A stretch of 64,000 bases of DNA from Phallusia mammillata (taxonomy: Eukaryota; Chordata; Ascidiacea; Phlebobranchia; Ascidiidae): contig QLIY01000262.1 in NCBI GenBank assembly GCA_003260075.1, positions 115,036 through 179,035 on the forward strand. Reading direction: 5' to 3'. The first letter of the stretch is position 1; each line of letters starts with the position of its first letter. The notes under the pieces were generated by a model. It was not told the DNA's origin. It made no database searches and worked only from the letters and a program-made list of their open reading frames with translations. Made by a program: the position numbers and the translations under genes. Positions 42,952-54,444 of the stretch are shown here, piece by piece.

Positions 42952-45900
42952 ACAGGTTACAACTTTGGTACCACCTAAAAAAATCCGCAAATGATAGGTT
43001 CAATGTGACAGTTCTGATCTCAGCGGGCTGTGAAAATAGCTTTTGATATTTCCAATGATGCACACTCATCGCGTTGAGACAATGTCCCTGTGGGGGCCAA
43101 ATACGTCCTTTGTACCAATCAAGACACGTCAAGGGCATTAGCTGTGAGTCAGAAACAAATTGTAATATTTCTCTTCAATCCAAGGACTTGGAAGCTTAAA
43201 ATGTCAAGACCGAAGGCTGTAACCACCTTCAAGGAGAAGCCCTCTGTTCTGATCAGGTTAAGGCCGTATTAGCATAGGGATTTCGACATTTCTCTACTTT
43301 GAAACTCAATATTTCCGCTATTCGAAAGGCTGGAGTTGAGATAAGCAACATATTGCATTGGCTTTAAAACACAAATACTTTGATGCCCTTGGGTACGTAC
43401 AGCAATAAACGTAATATGAGACCCTTCAGTGGGATGTGCATGGCCTTTGTGATTCATTGATCTCAGGTCATTTTACTGCGGCAGGAGGCTGTATGTAATT
43501 AGCTACATAGCGAATTGGTATTTGAAATATAGACCTATAGTTTTACGAGCATTTACTGCGTGGGGATATTTTATTTTAAATTAACGTTCGTGGAACACTA
43601 TATACGGATCTGTTTATAAGTTTAATGGTGAAAATAACGCCTTTTACGTCTATTTGGGCCGTTATTTTCACCATTAAATGTTCGTGGAATTTAGTGAAAA
43701 CTATAAGATTTACTTTTCAGCGATTGCAATCAAACTGTTTCAAGAATCTTGCTTTCGTTTGGGGTCCTGTCAACACCAAAAAACATTTATTGCCGAACAC
43801 AGTAAGTGATAATAAACAAATAAATGCTTCTGACTCAAAATCAGTTAACAAACTCGAGATTTATATTTCGCCTACACATGGGCATCGCCAGTCTCCAAAA
43901 TCTTATTCAAAGAGGATCTCCAAGTACCCAAAACAGTTGCTCAAAAAAGCGGTTGTTTCTCATCTTTGGAAAAATAATTTGTCCTGTGCCACCCGGGTTG
44001 TTTAAGATAAAATGCGAATTTTTCGAACAGATTTAAAATTCAGGTGCGTAAAAAATTGCCTTTTAAAAACCTTTTCATCTTTACTACATTAAAAAATCGT
44101 GTCGTGTAAGTATATGCAAAAAGCTCTGCTAGGTCCCAAACCAAGACATCTTGTCATTCAACACCTAAGGCTTTTAGTTTTTCCGTCAAAAAAGTTGTGA
44201 GCATAATTGCTAAACACCCAAAATAGTCGGTCAGACGCGACACAGTGCAACATGGCAAAAACAACACTGTAATCCCACGGCAAATATAACGCAAGTTGGT
44301 TATTAACCGCCACCCAGACAAGCGGTGCAGACTGATGTCAATCAAAACATATGTAATGGGACTCTGACATTTTGGAATAAATGAGGCGGAAAGAGACATT
44401 GGGTTTGGGCCGAAATCGGAGTCGACCAAAGCATTGGTTATTATACAGAAAAAATTCAAAACAAGGCATTAGGTTTTAATTCGTGATAAAATGTATGCTT
44501 TTTTATGAAAAGCCAAATGACAAGCAAAAGGCAAATGTCCAAGTAGGTAAAAGAACTCGCCTTTTACAGACCAAATGCTAAACTTATAGCGTAACAATAC
44601 TGATTGAAAAGACAAACACATATGTCACATATGAAGAGCAAGGATACGTGGTCAGAGCTTGTTTTCCACACAATTTAAATCATTCGCGAGTCCGGAAACA
44701 AGTGAAATTAAAAGCAGAATTGCAGCCCAATACAGATGTTATTTGCGGAACCTTAAATCTGGGAGAAAAGCTTTGCGAAATCTGGCAACGGATATTGTCA
44801 TTTTCAATTAACATGGCAACGCATTCAATTGCTTTTTTTGCATTTAAGCGGACATTGTCGTTTTGCAATTTACACGGCAACGCATTTAATTGCTTTTTGG
44901 CATTTGTTGAGTTGTTGAGTTGAGTTTATTTCGCTTGGTGAAAGAACACATAGCGACACAATTGCACTAAAAACAATCACCAAGCCGGAAATAGATGCGC
45001 AACGTTAAGACGTTATCGGACGCAAAAAAGTGAAAGGCACAATATGTGGATCATGATTAAACGCGCTGCAGCTACGCCGTATCATAAAGCGTTATGAGGC
45101 AGGAGCTCACCAGAAAGTGAGTTTGGCGCACTGTGAGTATAAACACGACTGGGGGAGGGGAACGTTGGTGGGACCAGTCGATGGGGGCCCTAGAATCTAA
45201 CCACCCGTGTTAGGAAGGAGGGTGGGGTTCGATTTAAGCGGACATTGTCGTTTTGCAGTTTACACGGCAACGCATTTAATTGCTACATTTCAGATTTATA
45301 TTGTATTAAAACAAGACAATTTCTACAAGTCTTTACCAAAAGCCAAACATGCAGATCAGGTAAAAGCAAAAAAAAACTGGGATAGGCAGCCCTGCATCTC
45401 GTGATGTGGTTGTTACGCGTGATTTGCTTTGGAGCGGGACAATTTTATTGCGTCTCCAAGGCCCTGTTATCTATTTGTATCCTTTACGTTGGCCACAAAG
45501 TCGTCATTGCGGCACAAGATGTTGTCTTGTCCATCAACGCTCGACAGTTAATAGTCCACGGGGATATGTGGTCGAGGGCGGGCGCTACGATTAGAAGGCA
45601 ACTCCTCGAGGAATTTTTACGCTATTAGCGAGCTGATGCATCATAGATTTGGCCGTGGGAATGAGAGACCCTGTTGATGCGTGATCGATAACACAAGGTG
45701 GTCGACCTCAAGGTAAGTACATACTATCGACATAACACCGGTAAGGTCGTCGTGAACGCAACTCCCAAGATGTAGGATTCAGGATCCGGGTTTTGTTTTT
45801 CAACAAACATGCTTTGGTTTAGGGCAGGGGTGCACAACCTGCGGCCGAGTAGACGATTTGTGCGGCCGTGAACATGTTTATTAAAATATATGCACTGGCG

Positions 45901-48900
45901 GCCGNCTGTTGATGCGTGATCGATAACACACGGTGGTCGACCTCAAGGTAAGTACATACTATCGACATAACACCGGTAAGGTCGTCGTGAACGCAACTCC
46001 CAAGATGTAGGATTCAGGGTCCGGGTTTTGGTTTTCAACAAACATGCTTTGGTTTAGGGGTTGACTTCATATTAAGTGTCCGTATTTTTTTTTTTAAAGC
46101 AAATTACCGAGCGAAGAAATTCTCAAAAACGATTCGGGTTCGGACGCGTTTACTACTCTGGCAGGATTTTTGGCTTGGGTTTGGGATTATTTATATGATC
46201 TATGTTGACCGGAATGAGATAAGGTATCATAAGTTCGTTCTAGTTCCTATAACTCAAGACATCTTCTTTTTATGAAAATTGAAAATGTGGTTAGGCACAT
46301 GTAAACTTGCAGGAAAGGCTTTTCATGGCTGCGAATGGCTACCAACATAAAAGTTTAACCAACACACATAGTTAATAATTCGGGTATGGTAAACACAAGG
46401 TGGGATATTTTTAACTCTTATGTTTTCCCATATCTGGAAAGAGTACTTCACATTAAAAACCACTGTTATCACTGTAAGAGCGTGCTGAAGTACCATTGCA
46501 GTAGATACGCATTTTCACCAAACTCTATTCCGGTATCATTACCTATGCACGGGGGGGGGGGGGTTGACTTCATATTAAGTGTCCGTATTTTTTTTTAAAG
46601 CAAATTACCGAGCGAAGAGATTCTCAAAAACGATTCGGGTTCGGACGCGTTTACTACTCTGGTAGGATTTTTGGCTTGGGTTTGGGATTATGTATATGAT
46701 CTATGTTGACTGGAATGAGATAAGGTATCATAAGTTCGTTCTAGTTCCTATAACTCGCGATATCTTCTTTCTGTGGAACTTGAAAATGTGGTTAGGCACA
46801 TGCAAATTGCAGGAAAGGCTTTGCATGGCTGCGAATGGCTACCAACATAAAAGTTTAACCAACACACATAGTTAATAATTCGGGTATGGTAAACACAAGG
46901 TGGGATTTTTTTAACTCTCATGGGTTCCCATAACTGGAAAGAGTACTTCACATTAAAAACCACTGTTGCAGAAGATCGTGCTGAAGTACCTTTGCAGAAG
47001 ATACGCATTTTCACCAAACTCTATTCCGGTATCATTACCTATGCACTGCGACTGCATCAAGATTAAGTACGCGCAAATCAGGTTAGACATTGTACCTCAA
47101 TAACACATGCCACTCGTTATCACTAATACATTGTGGCCATTACGCAGAGTTCTGGCATTGATTCCAGCAAAAACGTCTGGCATAGCGCAAGCAGCTGCTC
47201 ACTCGATCGACTCCCACCAAGTTCAAAGGCAAGTTTGCAAGTTCCACTGGGAGATCAGAAAACTCATCAGGAACTATTCTTGCACCCTGAGCTGTAGCAA
47301 GATGCTTCATGCGGTCGGGCTGAGGTGTCCTTGTGCTTCTTGTGGTCAGAGCAAGAGTGCTGTCGTAACCGCTGGTTACGCGAAAGCTATGACGAAGCTC
47401 CAAGGTGTGGAGCAAACAAGTCTGACGTCATGGGCAAAGAATGATAGACGCGTAGGCAAGGTGGCGACCTTTTAATGCGACATATTTTTGAGATACTGGA
47501 CCGTAAGGCGTTTACTATTTCTCCTTTAATTGAGCCCTATACTTTTTCGCGCTTTACAAGAGTATGGCAAAGTACAAAATATTCTGCAAAACATTGAACC
47601 GCGATGCGTTTTCCATTTCTTTAATTGGGCCTGACACTTTTTCGCGTTATAACGGGGGGGGGGTGCTCTTTACAAGAGTATGGCAAAGTACAAAATATTC
47701 TGCAAAACATTGAACTGCGAGGCGTTTTCCATTTCTTTAATTGGGCCTGACACTTTTTCGCGTTATAACAAGAGTATGGCAAAGTACAAATAATTCTGAA
47801 AAACTTCCATAACAAACGAATGCTGGGAAGTATAGATAGTAAGGGGTTCAACATGGAAGGTATTTCGCAATAAAAATACACTCAAAGAGTTTGAAATGAA
47901 GTTTGTTTCAAAAGTTACTGACACGATCCGTTTAATCTTTCGAATGCATTTTACAACATTTTCATCTGAGTATCGCAAAACGTCTTTTCTGCTTAGTGGA
48001 CGCTTGTGGGGTATCTGCACGCGTTACGTTTAGAGCACCAGTAAGCGCAATAATTTCCAAAGTGGCTCTGCAATTCAGTTCCATAGGGATCATAAAAAGC
48101 ATGTGGTCTTTCCTTAAAGATGCTACGTCCCTTTAAAGTAAATTGGGGATTTAAGGTTTGAATGGCTCATTTATAATCGTGACTGCCGCGCCGTTGCTGG
48201 CCTATCCGATGGTGTTATTTAATTTTTCAGTAAACATTCAACGGTATGGGCTGCGAAACAATTCAGTTAGCACCATTTGGGTCAAATACAACTGAATAGC
48301 TTTTTCCAGCAAAATGTTTTTTCGCAAAAGTTGGAGCGTCTCGGCCTCAAATGCATTAGCACTGCAGCTTGGAAAAGGCATAATATATTTTTAGTTGCCT
48401 ATACAAACAACCGCCAAATCATTTTTGTCGGTTTAAAACACGGGTTTTCGAACGACTGGGGGATTTCCTTAAACTCGGGGTAACCCTTTTTTGAGCATTT
48501 ACCACGTAAAAGGGACAGCAATGCATTATGTCGCCAAACAATCGACATTTCTTTGACGTGGAAGTTTTGGCTGATTTCCGAAATTGCTCTTTTGTTCACA
48601 CAAGGACATTAAAAATTAAACGTATTCTCAACTTGAATTTATTCAGAGGGTGGGGAGGTTTCAAAAATAATATCAGGGTTGCAACCCAAACAAATTAACC
48701 TGGTTGAAAATGTTAGCCGCGAAGTACTGAAAATACCGGACGGACTTTACCAGTATATTTGTTTCTTGTGGTTGTTTACAAGTAAAGTTGTTAAGATGTA
48801 TAACAGCTTTCTGACGATCGATGCAACCAGAACTTGGTTAATGTGATCAAAAGTTCCACAGAAATGTTTATATCAATACAGATCAGCAATACTGGTGCCG

Positions 48901-51900
48901 TGAGATTATATGAACCAATCGTTCGAAGTTGGCCTCACAATTTAGAGTTGGACTTGTTCGAATAAACAATCAAGTTCGAATAATTTAGAGTTGGACTTGT
49001 TCGAATAAACAATCAAGTTCGAATAATTCACCGAAATGTCAGGGTATTTCCAACGGGAAAAGTAATATTTACCATAACCACGAGTTCACGACAACCAAGC
49101 GAAATACAAAAGATCATTAAATTTCGCATTTTCACAGTACTTGATTCTGTGCATGATTACCGTAAGCGAAAATATAGACAAACAGTCGAAAAACACAGAG
49201 TTCGCGCATATTGTATTGCATTGAGTGGCAAAAAATTAAACATGCTACATTGAAATAATGCACTACATACCTTGATAACACCATTGTAACCTGTACTAAA
49301 ATGGCACCAGATAAACAAAAGTGGCAGGCTAAAATATAAAAAGTAAAACAAAACATTGTCATGGCATTCTTGGGTATAAATATTTTTTACAGATCTAATT
49401 TTGATAAGGTGATTATGTGTTTTTTTGTGTCTCTCTACTTAACAGTTTGCATAATTGCACTCTTTAAAGTTGACATGGAAAGGTATTCAATCTGGTAAAA
49501 AGCAAATTAAAAAAAAATTCTGTTCACACCTAATGAACACGTGCCACAGGCAGTCACAGTTTATCAGGTAAAATAGTACAACCTTACATCAGACATGTTA
49601 AAACCATAACAAAAGATAAATCATAAAAACACACTCTAGTGCTAAGTAACCTGGAATGTCACAGAACAAAAACAAGGTAGTGACTAGCAAATAATATCAG
49701 GCTTAAATAAAGCACCATGTTTTTCACGCACTTGCTATTGTAAGCACATTTTAGTTGAGCACATAATTCCAGGAGTTTAACATTGCAAACAGATAAATTT
49801 GCACCAAGAAACCAAATAACCATTCAATGATTACTGTATAATGGTTCAATAAATTACAACTTATAAGCAGAAAGATATAAAATACATCACTTTAACAAAG
49901 ATGCCGTAGAAAATACAGTCTTTTATATGCACCTTATTGGTTTCATATTTTTTTGGCAACAGGTTGTACAAATTTCGAGCTGGAAATAGGTTTTACATTA
50001 AAAGACGGAACAAATTAATTATCTTCCACTGGTAAATCAATGTGATCAAAATGCAATGTACCATCAGCGGCAAAGTCTCTTACAATATGACCATCACCTC
50101 TCACAATCCATTTATATGTGAGCAAACCCTCTGCACCCACAGGTCCACGAGCATGGATGCGAGTAGTGCTGACTCCAACTTCAGCCCCAAGTCCTAATCT
50201 TTGCCCATCAGCAAACCTAGTGCTGGCATTGTGAAAAACACAAGCACTGTCAACATTCTTCAGGAAGTAATTTGCCTTTTCTTCATTGGTCGTGACAATT
50301 GTGTCAGTGTGGCTGCTTCCATGTTCATGAATATGCCTTACAGCCTCCTCAACACCATCAACAATTTCAACAGAGCATTCCAGACCTGAGTACTCTTTTT
50401 TGAGATTAGCAGGATCTGCTGGTGAAAAGAGTAATCTTGATGCAATCTTTGGACCAAGGTGAACTTTAACCCCTTCAGCTTGCAGTACATCATTGATTTG
50501 CTTAAATATTGAAGTGTGTATAAGATCCTTGTGTATCAGTAGTGTTTCAAGGGCATTGCATGCAGCTGGGTAATTACACTTTGCATCCTGCACAACTCTT
50601 GTTGCCATGTCAACGCTACATTCACGGTCAACATACACATGGCAAATCCCTTCACTATGTCCCAAAACTGGGACTGAAGTTCCCGCAGCCATTTCTTGAA
50701 TACCTCGAACCATTTCTGATGATCCACGAGGAATTATCAGATCAATGGAGCCAGCAGCATCTTGAATTAGATCAGAAACTTTGTCTCTGCTTTCAACAAG
50801 TTGTGCAGATTCCGAAGCATTATGTAAACTTAATGCTTGTTGTACAAGCTCAAATAGACAACGATTTGTGTGCATGCTTTCTTTTCCTCCTTTCAGTACA
50901 ACACCATTTCCTGTAGCAATAGCTAGAGATGCAATTTGTGGAAGACAATCTGGTCGAGATTCAAAAATTATCAATAGGACTCCAATTGGCACAGATATTT
51001 GTTCAGCATAAAGATCTTTGGCAAGTTTTCTTTTGCATAGAACTTTGCCTACAGTAGATGCACTCTTTTCAGCAACTTGTCGTACACCGTTGGCAAGTTC
51101 TCTTAATCTGGCAGGTGACATAACCAACCTGTCCATAAGAGGCTGTGATAAGTTCCTAGATTTTTTGGCACTTGACACATCCATATGATTTGCTGACATT
51201 ATTTCATCTTCATGTTCTTCTAAAAGTTCAGCTAGCTTGAGAAGTATATCTTTTCGCTCTGCTGCCTCCAATTGCTGCAATTTCCGACTTCCTTCTTTAG
51301 CATCATGGGCCTGACTTGAGGCATCAGTGTTGCTATCTTTGGCTTCAGTGAAAAAAGTCCCAGTTTTTCTACCTTCAACAATATCCAACAACGCCAAACC
51401 ACGGCTAAAACCATTGCATATAACAACTGAAGTACCATGTTGTAAAGACCATACAGCTGCTTGAAGCTTAGAATCCATTCCACCTGTTCCCACAGATGAC
51501 TTTTTCCCAAATTCAATTTTATCAGTACTGTCCTGTGTTGAAAAAGTGTGCAAAAGCTTGGAGTTTTCAGTACCAGGGGGAGCCGTAAAAAGGCCGTCCA
51601 CATCTGACATAAGCACCAGAAGGTCAGTGTGGGTTTGCACAGCAAGTCGAGCTGCCAAACTGTCATTGTCTCGTATTGCTATGGCACCATCCACATCAAT
51701 TTCAGGGTCTGGTGGTGGAGTAACAGCGTCATTAGTATTTATGATTGGCACAATAGATAGACTTAACAAGTTGTCAAGGGTAGATTGCAGATACATACGA
51801 TTTTCCCTGTCTAAATCTCGTTTGGACACTAAGACTTGTGCTGTTGATATGCTGTACTGGGCAAACATAGACTCATACAAAGACACTAGGCCACTTTGTC

Positions 51901-54348
51901 CAACTGCAGCACAGGACTTTGAATCAACATTGCAGTGATTGTTCTTTGACATACCATTGCCATGGCGAATGGTATCTCGAACACTTTGGCTCATCATCAG
52001 CTCTCGCCCAAGACGTCGTTTCCCAAAGGCCACTGCTCCACTTGAAACAATCATAACTTCTTTACCTTGAGAATGTAGTTCTGCAACCTGTTCCACAATA
52101 GATGCCAGTCTACCAAGAGCAATACCACCTTGGTCGCTTCGGGTCAATACAGCACTGCCAAGCTTGACAACAATTCTGTCTGCTTTATGCAGGTCAGCTC
52201 TAGTCAGAAACTTTGCCTTTTTGTCAACAGATTCACTTTTTAAAATGTCGGAGGGTTGTTTGACAAGGCTCGATTCTGGTATAGTTGAAAAACGGTGACA
52301 AACTTTTGCTGGCATCAACTGCCTCCGTGGAAATTTTAACACACAGAAAGTGTTTCTACACAACGCCATGCTTGCTTACAGTGATTCTAGATAATGGTAA
52401 CAACACAATTAGAAAACCGTTACTTACTGGGTTAAGTATTTTTCACAAAGAATATGAAACAAACCTTTTTACTATTGTCTATTTTAATGTAAACTGTATT
52501 TAGTGCTAAATGTCATTATGTCAGTCAGTACATTGTGTTTGCTGAACATCAGTTAATTACCTAGCTAGGGCAATTGATAAAACTGAATAGGACGACATTA
52601 TTTCTAACACTGTAAACCATAATTTGTACACAAAATCAGTCAAAACTCAAAACAGTCCACAGCAACAAACCCAAAACACAGCACTACTTTCTGTCACAAG
52701 TGAAGCGTTTCATTTTGAACCAGCTGGCAACGCGTGTACAGTGTACACATGTGACGTCATATCGGCGCGCGCATTGAACCGCGACGATGCCCGTGGCTGT
52801 GTTTGCGACCAAAATATCATTCAGTGCCGAGTACCTCTTAACGTAAAGTGCCAGCTACATTTAACTTCGTAATGAGCCGATTCGATTTCGCATAAACATA
52901 ACTGCCTGCCACTCAAAATCTTCGGCTAGTGTGGCTTGAGCATTTTGTCGCTTGCATTGGCCGTCGACTGTTGGGCAACTGGTTTTCTTGAAGATATTTG
53001 TAATCGAACACGCTTGTAAGTATTCTGCCTGAATTCAAGCCTTACTCTTTCCCAAAGGGCCTGGAGCTCACCAACGGAAGCGAATAATGTGTAAACTGTG
53101 CCAATGTATTTAAGGTCGCCTCTGGGAATGTTTGAACCGAAGTGGGGAAGTAGAAAAAGTGCATGACGCAATACGCTTTCATGTATAAATTTGCACTTGA
53201 TTCTCGAACGTCGGTGTGGGCGCGAAAAGCAAATAACACGTGCTTGTATGCTACTTCAATTGAAGGATATCCTCGCCAAACGGAAATACTTCGATTTACA
53301 CAGGCGGTTATGATGAAAAGATGTAGCCTACAGTGCCACATATGTTACTCATTATGCGCAATAAAAAACAAGGCCTAACATGTATGTTTACCATCAACAC
53401 ACAAAATACTTTAGCCATATCAGTCTTAGAAAACAAGTTTGCCCTCACTAAAGCGTAGTGACAAGTAGATAATCGCTGCGCTGGTCTTTTGCTCAATTAA
53501 GATCATTAGCCTAAACTTCAGGCACAATTTAAAGTCTCAAAATTAAAATAGACGCTAGTCACTGATATATCTGACCAAGGGTATAGGTTACAAACACTTT
53601 TCCCTTTTTAACCCCAACCGTTTCCTCATACTGTATGTCAGATTATCAGATAAATACAGCGGCAATTCAGAACCTAAGAGGTTTTGCAAGATCTTTGTCG
53701 ACGGAAAGTTTTAGAGGGACTGCAGTACACACTTGTTTAATGTTAAATTTGTTTAGTAAACATAGTGTATGGCCGTGGGCAATGCATACTTGCAAAGCTG
53801 TCGAAGTATCCTTATTCTGTCATGCATATGCACACCTAATTGAAAATTGCAACTAAACTGGTCCTGTCACCAGCACAGAAATTGCAAATTTGAACGAACA
53901 GGCAAAAATGCAGAAATTGAGCATTTAAATATCGTACGATTAAATACGAGTCATTTTTACAATTAAACTTTTCGTCGGCGCAACCGGTGCAAACTGCAAA
54001 AAAGCAAGCAATACACCGGTTCAGTGGCTTGTGTTCTACTTTCTATTCACAAGCCGGCATTTAAATAACGACCTACATTACCTTTGTACGCCGACGGGTC
54101 ATTGGTGTATATTTCATCTTCGGCATTTGGGCAGTCTGCGTGGCCGTCGCAAAATTTGCGCATGCTGATGCAGAGGCCATTGCTGCATTGGAATTCCCAA
54201 AACTCGCATTGCCAAAGCACACGGGAACATGTTTCTGGATCTGCAAGAACGATAATCGAACATTGTTTTTACAAAACGACTTGCATTGTCAATATTTCAG
54301 AACGTTTCAATATAGGACTGGGCTGTTACTTGCCTTAGCACATAAACT

Positions 54349-54444
<96 letters not shown>

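Larger units (their letters stand above)
37865..50014. other. Left part of receptor intron 2: repeats, no firm gene
   Basis: I recognised no exon here. It holds duplicate pairs 39570/39716, 40127/40601, 46061/46564 and 47522/47664 around G tracts, a 71-G tract at 42880-42950, joins marked by single n, and several transposon remnants. Open frames at 42.2 kb, 43.0 kb, 44.2 kb and 47.2 kb look partly protein-like but have no recognisable domain. Confidence 0.55.

Noticed and set aside
47107..47475. Coding region in a GC-richer stretch (open on both strands)
   Set aside because: Both strands have open frames but neither shows a family motif or splice context, so I could not support either.
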